DNA of 64,000 nt from Sthenelais limicola. Lineage: Eukaryota; Annelida; Polychaeta; Phyllodocida; Sigalionidae. Numbering within the stretch: position 1 is the stretch's first letter; each line of letters begins with the position of its first letter. Under the pieces are notes generated by a model that worked only from the letters and a program-made list of their open reading frames with translations, had not been told where the DNA came from and did no database searches. The translations under genes were made by a program, and so were the position numbers. Positions 1 to 10,671 of the stretch are shown piece by piece. The DNA lies in assembly GCA_942159475.1 (NCBI GenBank), contig OW804096.1, forward strand, positions 106,118,194-106,182,193, read 5' to 3'.

Positions 1-3000
1 TTCCCTTCATTTGCTTTCACTTCCAACAATATTCGAATAGAGCATCTTACAGTTCGGCCCAAAGTGAAGTGATCTTGGAGAATATTTGGGGATGAATGAT
101 GTTTAACTTATAGGATGGTACACACCTCATGCATATTATTCCCATGGAAGCCAACACAGATAACGAATTTTGGACTGTTGTCCATACAAACACATCCAAT
201 AATATCGATCGCCATGCACAAGGTTTATTGGGCAATGAACGTTTCACTGGTCAACAGGGAGAATGGAAAACAGTGATTAAATAAGAGGAAACCACCAAGG
301 TTTCACAGTGTTCTCCTTTAAGAGAAACTCTTTAAAGAAAGCCAATATTCAATGTGGGAAATCGGACAGGACAGATGTTACACCATTAGGTTTCAAGAAC
401 ATTAACTCGGCCGCGCACTGAGACGGTGCAAACCAATGCTTTCGTGGCTGTAAATATCAGCGGGAACCGAGTCTAATCACTGGAGGAAGAACGAAACGCC
501 CCTTGCCAAATGCAATGCGTTTTATATGGGAAAATAAACAGGATAGGGCCATCCCATTTCCAGTTATCTGTTTCGTACAGCTCTCAGATGGACATTCAAT
601 CCAGTACTTATTTCTAGCTTGGTAACCTGATGTTGTTTGTCAGGGTCATCTTTCTCTGAATAGAGAGCCCTTCCAATTTGCCTCCGGATAATGACAGATG
701 TTGAGGAAGTTCCAGATAAAACTGCAATCATAACGAGCCAAAACTGTGATAATAAAGCTGTTGTCTATACAAAACACCCATTAATATGTAGTGTTAAGCA
801 GTCTCGGATATCTTCTACCTTTAAATGTAAAGGGCCTAGTCAACTAAGTCGATTGTCATGCGATTCTCACAGAAGTTAGTGCAATTGAGTCCTATGCGGC
901 GCAAAATCGAATGAGAATCGGCTTATGTCATATATGGGGTGTCTTCCTAGTCAGAACAGTTCATTACATTTCATTTCAAAAGGGAGGCAAGTTCTTAATG
1001 ATGATAAATAATAGATTGGAAGCATTGATTGTTTGCTTAAGCGTAGGACCTCAGCACACACTAGGTTGTCATTCTCTGTGGGTCATTCCTAGAGGGGATA
1101 AACAAACATTGCCTCAACTGATTTATTAAAACCCTCACTAGTCCTAGTTGTCTGCCCGTCATCTCTAGCTGACTGCAATCAAGCACTGGTGCTATCTGTT
1201 ATCCTTACAGCCATACTCAGAATCCCAGAGCTAAGACCATAGTTCACACTTAGCCTCATCCGTCTCACAGGGGGCTGGATAAAAGGCGAGATATCAAACA
1301 GTCAAGTGTTGATCTCATCAACACAGGGCTCGAACTGCACCACCATTGCTGCCTGACCTGCGTCTCGGGCCCCAATAAGTTTCTAGCGTCAGCGTTTGCA
1401 GGCGGGTATGGTGATTAATACAGACGAGCAACTTTTTCCTGCTTACGCTAACACGGACATATTTGCGAAGAAACCCATACAGCGATATACCCAACGATGG
1501 TCCCTCACAACACTTGTTAAAAAAGATGAGTAACAAACAAAGCTGTGTCCATTACCAACAACCTCATAACACGGAACGCTACCACCCACATTTCACGTAA
1601 ATCTAGACACAGCTTTACTATGATAGCTCCTATCTACGAGACAAGATGTGGACCAATGTGCCAGAAGAGAAACCAGGCGATTACCACTCAATAGACACTA
1701 CACAATGTTGTAATAGGGTGGCACCAAAACAGGTAATTTACATTCACTCAGAGCGAAACACAGTTTAACAATAAGCTTTATATCATACAATTCCCCGGTA
1801 GTCATGCCAACTACACACCGCAGGTGTGGCTGTAAATTGCCTCTGGTCCCATGAGCGACCTTCCGGACATTAGCATGATAAGGACATGTCCGTCCCTCCA
1901 CATAAACCTTCGCACTAATAACTATGGTTTAGACACCGCTATAATTATAACTTTCCACAGAAGTGCCGTCAACATTGGAACTTCACGGGGACATAGTGGA
2001 TCAAACAAAAACATATCTCCTGGCTTAAAGAGATTATGGAACTCATAGATTCAGTTCCCAGTGAGCTTAAAAAGGGAATATTGCCATTTTAGTCGCGGGA
2101 AAAGGTTCAAGTCCCCCGTAGAATTTCTAGGAGGATTGCATGGGGATCAGTCGCCGCGTACAAATTTACACTTGGCAGTGCTGTCAGACCACAAGGACAG
2201 CGTCAACATCTTTGTTTGTATTCCTTGATGGCAGTTTGCTTGTCTTATCCTCGATCCCATTCACGGCTTTTACTTAAGTCTTCACTGACTAATCAAAATG
2301 TGTCAATATCTCCAGGATAATCAGCTTTGTGGCGCGTCTTATACCAGCACAAACGTTTTCACCTTTTCTGGTAATATATACCAAGGCAGCTGGGATCAAT
2401 GTTTTCAAGTTTTTGTGGAACAATGATAAAGGTAGATTTTTAGCTATGGCAGTTTCGGTAAAGAGAATTCTACATAAAATAATCAGAGGAACATACTTAT
2501 GTATAGTCTGACAGCAACATGTGTAGGCCTACTCTTAAATATTGTCTTTGTTAATAAAGGATAGAGAGGATTTCTTCACTGGAGTAGTAGCCTAAGGATT
2601 ATTTCTACAATGCAAGTCATGCATAAAGGTTAGTAGAGTGATCTAGGACACAATTGAAGTACAACAATATGCTAGTCCCTACGGGAGGGCAAGTTTGTGA
2701 AGCACAACTTTAGGTGACTATGTGACAAACATAAACTTCAGCCAGAGAGAGAGAGAGACAGAGAGGGAAGGACCAGGATGTCAAGGCCAAAAAAACAGAA
2801 ATAAATAGTTTAAACCTATTCTACAAGACAAGACAACACAACAATGAACTGGAAATGGCAATTGTCGAAAAACACAGCGGAGCGTCCATGGTGAATGCCT
2901 TGTATTTCTTATTTTAAGAAAGTTTTTAATTTAAAGAAATTTTGATTATTTTTTCCCCTAGAGACTTGCGTTGATGAATATCAAGTGGCTTCTCATATAA

Positions 3001-4298
3001 AAACAATTAAAGATAGATAAATGTGGTATATTCAAATGACACTTTGGCATACAGTTTGATGCAGTGGATTTACAAGACGAGGCATGCACCGCAAACGAGC
3101 CCAGGTTTTCATATAAACAATTGCCAAAAACCAGATACTTTATATAATCTGGATGCCCATTGGCTACTTACATCCCCCTCAGACCTGGCAGTCCAATCAG
3201 CTTGTCCTGTACATGTATGTGCGGGGAATGAGAAGTGGGGTGGTGGATGGTGATGATTGAGTGAGGGATTCCCAAACACCGGAATGGAAGCCGGACCAAA
3301 GCAACGACACACCCGAACACGAACAGCACCATAGGTTGGGACAATATGAAGGGAGAGGAAGAGAGAAAAATCCTTTGTTAGAAATCATGTATGTCTTATG
3401 AGATACGAAAATGGTAAAATATGACAATTCTCCGTCGAGCACAGGGGCAGCATACCCTTCCATTGTTGTGATAAAAAAAATTAATAAAAACACATCCCAA
3501 TAATCCATACCTTAGCTACAAGTCTATTATTGTCAATAAAAAGCCTTCCACCTGATTAATAAAATGTGCAATTTTAGATTTAGTCCTATGATGATTAGAG
3601 ATATATGCCGAATGTTAGTAATTACTTCATGAGATGTTTCCTGAATTCTGTTGCCTTGGTGAACACCGAAAGCTAAACAGTCTCCAAGTCCAGATGACTA
3701 ATTCATCTATTGGGTCTGTTCTGAGTCAATTAATTTTTATGGTGACATCGAAATGTAGGGCTAATTTGGGGCAAGCTAAACAGAATAGGGATATAATACG
3801 ATATTGAGGGTTGTTCTTGACCCTATTGGATCACTAGAACGGTCTGGCTTTATCCGTGAAGCAAGGAAAATGTAAAATCAATTGACAGTGTCGGGGACAG
3901 ATGGGATCCCAGTCAGAGGCCAAGGCATGCTCTAGTCTCACTCCTCCATGACATTTGACCCCAATGTGACCTCTTCAAAGGAAAGGTGAAATCCCCCATG
4001 CTCGGAACAAAGTAAAATAAGAAAACATCCATAACCATTCCTTCATCTATTGACTTCGAATTGCTCAATCCATCAAGATACCATAATAGCAGACATCAAT
4101 TTGGCGCCTGCCGAACACTAAATGTACTATTTTCTTTCTACATTAGAGAGTATCTTACTAGTATTAAGCCGAATGTTCCTAGTTCTAAATAGGACGGGCT
4201 CAAATCGATAAAATCATGAAAAAATATTTCATATCATTTCCTTGTAAATATAGTTTAAATTTAAAAACCATTGTACGTGCTTAGAAATGTATGCTTAC
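1..4298. other. Downstream region of the USP54-like gene, end not located
   Basis: Apart from the tentative exon at 3172-3206, I find no exon that continues the gene in phase. It holds a GA dinucleotide run (2744-2757) and a small hairpin with GTGTTGAT/ATCAACAC arms (1303-1321, approximate). A tRNA-B-box-like word GTTCGAGCCC lies on the minus strand near 1327, without a matching A box or cloverleaf. Whether this is intron, 3' UTR or intergenic DNA cannot be decided here. Confidence 0.5.
3172..3206 (-). CDS. Tentative further exon of the USP54-like gene
   Basis: A 35-base interval lies between an acceptor ending ATGTACAG, with an upstream C/T-rich tract, and a donor GTAAGTAG. Entering in phase 1 from exon 13 it stays open and reads GQADWTARSEGD. 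If the donor is not used, the frame continues about 20 more codons to a stop at 3109-3111, which would make it a terminal exon. I see no family match and only a weak poly(A) signal candidate downstream. It may equally be a chance splice-like pair. Confidence 0.28.
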
Positions 4299-4382
4299 CG
4301 TGCTCATAAATCTGCTGGTGTGATGTACTCTTCCGAATAGTTGGCTTGTTCACAGGAACACCGTGTGGAGGCCATCCATTTT
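4299..4382 (-). CDS. USP54: USP54-like exon 13: tail, residues 1659-1686
   Basis: A short exon of 84 bases, with 27 complete codons: NGWPPHGVPVNKP, then TIRKSTSHQQIYEH. The acceptor is a strong T-rich tract ending TTGCAG and the donor is GTAAGC. Phase 1 in matches exon 12 and gives Glu at the junction. The phase out is 1. I did not match it to a specific vertebrate segment. The call rests on the splice signals, the phase and a composition like the rest of the tail. Confidence 0.85.
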
Positions 4383-7300
4383 CTGCAAGAAAAAAAAGCC
4401 AAAATCTTTAATACAGACCCATGGGCATGCAGTCAATCAGAGAAATATTAACCAATCCCTGGTTATAATTCCCATGTCCTCGAAATACCCAGTATCATTG
4501 AGTATTTATGCAGCGCAGGCGAGAAGAAAATGAAAACTCAGAATGCTTCCATACACCCTTGGGACGGGTAAACTAATTTTCATTATTAATAAAGCTGAGG
4601 GCATCTGCAACCGCAAGGTAAACCCAGGAGAAAATCAAAAGTGGCAGAGGCTGATAGGGAGGAGTGGTTATCAGCCCAGAGACCAGGGCAGGAGCATTTG
4701 TGACACTGTATTTAGATAGCATCTGGTTCACTGATTGCTTCCTATATGGGCCAGCACGGATCCTGCCTTCTCCTGGGATACAACCCTTCTGTATAGAAAA
4801 TACATTATCTTGTTGTATGCCAGGGTAACGAAGCATGTTCAATAAGATCAGCAACATTTGATATATGATCTGCTTGAAAGGGATCGGAGACCTTGGGTTC
4901 TTAAGTACGTTATGCCATTATTAAGCATCCTTCCAAGGGGGAAGCCATACTGATACGTATCGTAGCCTACTTCCATTGGAACATCTATCATTGCGCCCAT
5001 TGACATAGGATTAATGTTGTGTAAGAAAAAGAATCTATAATGGGTTTATAGGGAATATTTCTAACCGAGATCTCGATCGCCTTCAATCTGCTTTTATAAC
5101 AGTCAGTAAATGTCTGTTCATCTGCTGAGCAAACGGTCCGGAAATGGCGATAGTGAATAGTGATAGTAGCCAGAATAAGCACCCCAACAAAAATATTTGA
5201 GTGAAAGTACTACGGCCCAGGAGCCTCACAAATTCCACTAATGTTTCTCTGTGCCGCAGCCAGCTTATATTTTAACTTATTACTTAGTCAAGGCCCTAAC
5301 AGGAGCGACGCGATTTAATTTGGGGCGTTGATCATATTGAACTTGACAGATGAAGGCCTGTCATCTAACGCCACCAACTGTTCTGAAAGCTTTTGCCTGG
5401 CGCACAAAACATAGCAGGAAAACAAAGGAAACATGAAAATTCATTAGTCCTCCATGGCCTGTGTTAATTACCCCCGTCAGCAATAGTTATAATTTACACT
5501 GTCAGAAAATTACACGCCTGTCCCCATCATTCCAAAGCAGGTGCGGTCACAGGCCCTCCCCTCCAATTCACCCCTTCAGTGAGACGCATAATTATATATT
5601 CTAGTATCATAGCTTTAGTCTCACGGATTAAAATAAGTTGTGTTTGAGTTGCTATCGGTAGAGGAACGCAAAGTTTTGCATAGTCATCGAGAGTCTGATA
5701 CGATTTAGCACCGCGCAAAGTGCGAAGCCTATGAATCATGACACTCAACAGGCTCAGGATATCTTTTGCCCACTCACAAAAGCGCCGTGATACCAGTAGT
5801 GCTTCAGTAATGAAGACCTATTGATGGTCAATCTAGCTATGTGACCAACTATTCCAACGGCTAGAAAGGGATGAGACACTGCCTTCGTTAAAGTATTCAA
5901 CATTTAAATCCCCCAAGAGATGTTTTACCCCACCAGTTCCAAGTCGAGAATCATGCAACAAGATCGACAGGCAGGACTGGTTTTATTACGATAATTTGAA
6001 GCTATTAATTTTTCCTTAATCATGATTCAATGTCTGGAGCGCGTGGATACATCCATGCCTTGACTAGTAATAAATAGTTGTACATCTAGGCCGACTGCAA
6101 TTGTTCGTTTTGATTCAGTTATGTCTCCATACTAATATCTTCCTAGTGTTATTTTCCAGACAAAAACGTGCCACCAACGCAAGAGAAGAAAGACAGCTTC
6201 TTAGGACGCAGACAAATTAAGATTAAAATCATTTGGCCGAGTAGCTACATAAAGTGATTTGATTGTCATCGCAAAAGAAACAGGCATGACGATGCTCATA
6301 TTTAATCTGATAAAAAGTGAATTGGATCGCCGTGAATAAAGATATTATCCCAGAGGATAGGGGAGGGACATTGCCGATCTTTCAGATGATGATACCTTTA
6401 ATGCCCAGGGAGGAGAGGGACGTGAGGTTTGGAGGGAATTGCCCCAAATTGAAGAGATTAAAAACCCGATTTCAAGCACCACTCTGATCGAGTCATTGAG
6501 ACCCAGTGGAATTTTAGCTTTAAAGGGGGAAATACTTTTTGAAAAAAATGTTCGGGACTTGTTTGGGCAGGGAGTGAGTCTCATTAACGTTTGCAGGGGC
6601 ACGTTGAGATATTGCCTCGCAGAGGGAATAGAAATTATAATAGGAGCTCACGTCTGAACTAGCCTCCTCTGGCATACGTCACCTGTCAGAAAGTCCTGTG
6701 GATTCTGGATCAATTATTCCAGAAGAGATGACGACCCTTGTCAATTAAAAGGTTTCTTTCAGAAAAAGGGTCTTTGACTCTGGCAAGCGAGTTATCAATT
6801 CAAGAGCTTAGACCAGACACTCCACTGCATTTATCCTTGCAGAGCGGTAAGCCATGAATTCCAACTTTCTGTACGTTCAACTTTGTGCTTTCCTGTGTTG
6901 ACAATTTGATTGTTAAATGTATTTTTGCTGCTATTTTTTTTGTGATGGGGAGACTGGAAAAAGAAAGGACATCTGTCCAATAGCCATTCTTTATGTATAA
7001 TACCAGAATAGGATTGGGTGTGTAGGAAAGTGGAATGGTTCGGCTGTAATATTTCAGCTAGGACTGGACATCTAGCATCACGCACAACACGCCTGATCCC
7101 GACCCTTTGCCTTGCTCCCCGCCCATCTTACTTTATCAGCATCAGATAAAGGAACTTATACACTTTTTCAGTGTCCAAAGAGCTACTTTCCTAAGATGGA
7201 AGGGCGTCATTTATGTTCTTGGTACCATTGGTCTGTATAACAGTGTACAACAGGGGACATAGGTAAATCCTTACAATGGCTGGTACAGTTACTTTTGCCC

Positions 7301-8124
7301 GTAAAAATAATCATTAATTACGAAGGGTGAAGGTAGGCTAGCCTGCCAATGATGGGGCTATTTTGCTAATGCCCCTTGTCCAGATACTAGTGATATATGG
7401 AAATGAGCCCTTGCTCAGTGATCTCCCCGTCTCAGCATGTAGCATCTAAAAAGTGATAATCTCCAGTTCGGCCATGTTCATTGAGACCTATAACCATCAC
7501 CATGTGGCCTCTATGATCAACTTGGAAGCATTGCAATAGCCAGGGTCGTGAATGAAGACAAGCATAACTTTGTAAAGCGGCCATCCCATGGTCATACAAA
7601 TAGTGTGACCTGCTGTCCATAAACAGCTTGCATTTGGGGCGCAGGCTCAGAGGAGATTGGTTCTTCCGGGCCATCTATTGATTTATCTACTGTCTTATCA
7701 TCAAGAAACCACAGGCTCACTGGCCGTCATATGATGTGTGCGCACTCACTTCTTATTACTGGACAGAATCCTAGGCTAACACCATTGAATGGAAGTGTCT
7801 ACTGAGACTGGATCATCCATGACTTATCCCTTTCTTATCCTTTGAAATAAGGAAGCCATAATAATATTCCCAAGACCCCTCTTGAGGGATTCTTTTATGG
7901 ACTTGTCAGGAAAGAGTAAAACATTGGCTTTTACTGATAAGTGTGTAACTTCAGAGCCCCAGCGAGTGGGATTGACATAAAAGGTTGGGGCCAATCGGTG
8001 CCTGATGGCCCTTTTAGTTCCCAAGACCGATAATGCCGACATCAATGTTCCCACTTTACAACATCATAAATCTTAAGTTAAGAAGAGTATGACTGGATTT
8101 AAAAACAAGTATGCATTCACTTAC
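4383..8124 (-). other. Intron between exons 12 and 13 (3.7 kb)
   Basis: No exon is recognised and the flanking exons join in phase 1. The minus-strand frames at 6345-6602, 6831-7085, 7432-7674 and 7824-8054 show no domain, family or splice context, and I regard them as chance. Confidence 0.65.
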
Positions 8125-9587
8125 CTGTTGCATGCTGGGCCCATGCTGGGTTTGGTTGTTGTTGTTGTTGTTGTTGTTGCAGAGACATCTTATCAAGTTT
8201 ACCGATCATTGACGGCGTGGGTGGATGTCGGTCGCGATCAAGACTAGGAGCAGATATCTCTCTACGTCCTGCATATGGACTCAAAGGTGTTTTGCTTTGG
8301 CTATACTCAGGATGAGCACCGCCTCTGTGCCCTTGGGTTGTTTGGGGTTGCTCCATGTGCCTTTGTTGTTGTGGATGCTGATGTGAACCATAGTTTTGTT
8401 GTTGCCTTTGTTGTTGTGGATGCTGTGGGTGCTGCTGATAGATTTGTTGTTGCTGCTGTTGCTGTGACTGTTGTTGCGATGGATAGACATACGCATTGTT
8501 ATTGGTCTGTATAACAGTATGTTGATATTGATTGTTCAATTGTTTAGGTGATAACGGTGGAGAGGATATACTGTTCTCTCGACTGTGGCCTTTGATTGTG
8601 GTTGTAGAACTACAACTACTTTCTCTACTATGATGAGATTGGAGAGTCTGAGCTTGTCTAGAGTCTGGATGGACCATGTAACCCATGGCTAACCTGTCCT
8701 GTTGTTGAGACGGGTAGCCTTGGTACCCATACTCGGGCGGTTCCAGCTGGTGAAGATTCAATTCAGATTGGGCCCTTTTACTGTCTTTTATGCCCATACT
8801 TTTTATTTGAGGAGTAAGCTCATTATACAACATATTCCTAATTCGCTCATGCTCATGTTTGGCTTGCTCGGGGACGCCACCGGGGCCAGGTCTTTCCTCC
8901 TTCCCTTTACCTTCTTTCCTCGTCAGAAAGTCATTGATAAGTAATTGCTTTATTTGCTCCTTGTTCATCTTGCTGTTACTTGTCTGCCTAGCGTGGTAAA
9001 CCTGCTGAGATTGGGGCGGAGGGGGAGGCCCATATTGCTGCTGAGTTGGCGGGTACATATTCAGATGCTGACCTTCCTGCGTGTAATCCCCTTGACTGAC
9101 AGACCTTTCATATTGGCCTTTCCCCCTTTGTTGGCGGTCCTGGTTGGCAGCAGCCTTTTGCCTCTCTAGATAAGACTGGTAAACCTCAGTCTCTTTATAG
9201 GGGTCTTGTTTTAAAGCCTGGGTCAGGCCGGGCTTATTCTTGGGGGATTTCTTTCTGGGAAGGGTGGCATAAATCTCAATACTTTTGTTATCCGACTCCC
9301 CCCTGTTGTCCACTTGGTTCTGGCGAGAGCCTCTCCAGTTCAGCTCAATTTTTTGTTGGCCCTCGAGCGAGGAGTGCTTGGCAAGAGCACCGTCTGTGTT
9401 TGAATGAGGCATCTGTGATTGACGAGAAATTTCCACACTGTGGGAACTGTAGCCTGAATCTGAGGAGTACTGCTGCTCATAGGATAAATTAGAAGGAATT
9501 TGAGGGTGGTGTAGGTGTGGTGGGTAGTAATGTTGTGGCGAGTCGGTGACATCCTTTATATCAGTGTCCGTGCTCTGTGAACTGACG
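8125..9587 (-). CDS. USP54: USP54-like exon 12: Gln-rich tail, residues 1171-1658
   Basis: This exon of 487 codons plus split codons starts VSSQSTDTDIKDVTDS and ends AWAQHATG. Phases are 2 in and 1 out, with donor GTAAGT. The product is mostly disordered and Gln-rich, with Gln/His repeats near 8360-8475 and an uninterrupted eight-Gln run near the end. Blocks that look less repetitive and could be functional are YATLPRKKSP, KQDPYKETEVYQSYLERQK and the predicted helix MNKEQIKQLLINDFLTRKE with EHERIRNMLYNELTPQIKS. The open frame extends upstream to 9634, but the part above 9587 is intronic. Plus-strand frames at 8275-9169 are shadows. Confidence 0.94.
8156..8179 (-). repeat. (CAA)8 coding microsatellite
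   Basis: Eight perfect TTG units on the plus strand are read as eight consecutive CAA Gln codons in exon 12. A pure-codon run like this is prone to length change, so the number of Gln residues probably varies among individuals (inference). Confidence 0.95.
8361..8475 (-). repeat. Imperfect Gln/His/Pro-coding repeat in exon 12
   Basis: A unit reading CTTTGTTGTTGTGGATGCTG on the plus strand occurs twice, starting near 8361 and 8407, and encodes HPQQQR-type repeats. More TTG/CTG triplets follow and encode a Gln-rich run. This is low-complexity coding sequence. Confidence 0.8.
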
Positions 9588-10153
9588 CTAAGGAATGAAA
9601 AAAAAAATGTGTTATTTTTTTTTACAAAATTCATATAGATTATAGATTAAAAAGAGTCAAGTAGTGTAGATCTGATATCACCATTAAGACATTTATGAAC
9701 CGTAATCCCTAATCGTACTAAAACATATTTGTGCGCCTCCTGAAATCTGTAAGAAATTAATTACCCCCTGCCAAATTTGTATCTGCAGCAGAAATACTTT
9801 CGGACATTGAAAGGTATCACACATGTGAAATTTGTTTCGAAATAAAATCTGTTTTAAAAAAAATGAATAAAAAAAATAACAACCACTGGCGGATATATCG
9901 AGATTTAAGATATATCCCATATATAGGTACACAACTATAAGAAAAAAATCAATCTATGTTCTTTACTTTCTTTCGGAAACAGTACGTAATACATATTAAC
10001 CAATCAACACGGATTTCCAACTTTAATAGATGACTAGAGTTAAGGCGCGTGTTTCCTTTTCTGTTAATAAAACCTAATAAGGATGGAAGGTGACTGCGAT
10101 ATTGGAATGTTAATTAAAGGAGTAGTAATGTAGTCGAAGAAGTGGAAGCATAC
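9588..10153 (-). other. Intron between exons 11 and 12 (566 bp)
   Basis: AT-rich GT-AG intron. The acceptor is TCCTTAG, the only TAG acceptor among those found, preceded by a T run at 9599-9620. Nothing else is seen. Confidence 0.85.
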
Positions 10154-10313
10154 CTCGTGTGGTCCTCGGCAGATAGATCGGACCCTTCCTGAGTCATTAT
10201 GATCCGTCTGTGAAGAGATCGTGATCTCAGGAGGCAAGTGTTATACTTCATCCTGGCGTACGTCTTAGTCTCTGACCCGGCGTGTGGGTGGTTCATAACC
10301 TGCTGCAGGCACC
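10154..10313 (-). CDS. USP54: USP54-like exon 11: conserved helical segment, residues 1118-1170
   Basis: The exon has 52 complete codons with two bases at each end. It reads GCLQQVMNHPHAGSET, then KTYARMKYNTCLLRSRSLHRR. It continues the helical region begun at the end of exon 10, corresponding to vertebrate KLRLALHG through ISIRKARSLQDRM. The acceptor is ACACAG and the donor GTATGC. Phases are 1 in and 2 out. The alternation of basic and hydrophobic residues suggests an amphipathic helical hairpin. The function of this segment is not known to me. Confidence 0.92.
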
Positions 10314-10671
10314 CTGTGTCCAATAAATAAATCAATGTTTAACTTGGTATAAAACTTCATAAACCCCCCATAGCTTACGAGTCCTACCTCTTATCGCAAA
10401 TTGAGGGAATATGAAAGAGTTAATGAATGGCTCCCGAATTTGATTTCATTCCAATTTTGGCAGAGACCAGAAAATGATTGAATAGTACAAAAAGGCGTGG
10501 ATGGAATAATGAAGTACCACTTCGAAATAATTTTCGCATTTTAACAGAAATACGCGGAAATTTTAAGATAATTTAAGGTGAATTAAGCCTTGGCGGTGAA
10601 TTGCATTTTTGGGGTAATCTTTCAAAGATGGAAGCGTTGTTCCTGATTACTAGAAATTGGCTTATTCTTAC
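10314..10671 (-). other. Short intron between exons 10 and 11 (358 bp)
   Basis: GT-AG intron with donor GTAAGA and acceptor GGACACAG. It is AT-rich with no other feature. Confidence 0.85.

Noticed and set aside
1318..1536. Minus-strand frame with a GTAAGC donor-like site and a tRNA-like B-box word GTTCGAGCCC, considered as an exon or SINE
   Set aside because: No acceptor gives an open frame in the needed phase, and no A box or cloverleaf pairs with the B-box word.
2090..2160. GGTTCAAGTCCC, resembling the T-arm of a tRNA
   Set aside because: No matching acceptor stem, anticodon arm or A box upstream.
3197..3508. A 103-codon minus-strand frame
   Set aside because: Composition looks random (a hydrophobic run from AT-rich DNA) and it does not connect in phase as a whole to exon 13.
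7227..8518. An identical 18-base word (ATTGGTCTGTATAACAGT) at 7227-7244 and inside exon 12 at 8501-8518
   Set aside because: Similarity stops abruptly on both sides. One such match in a window of this size can occur by chance.
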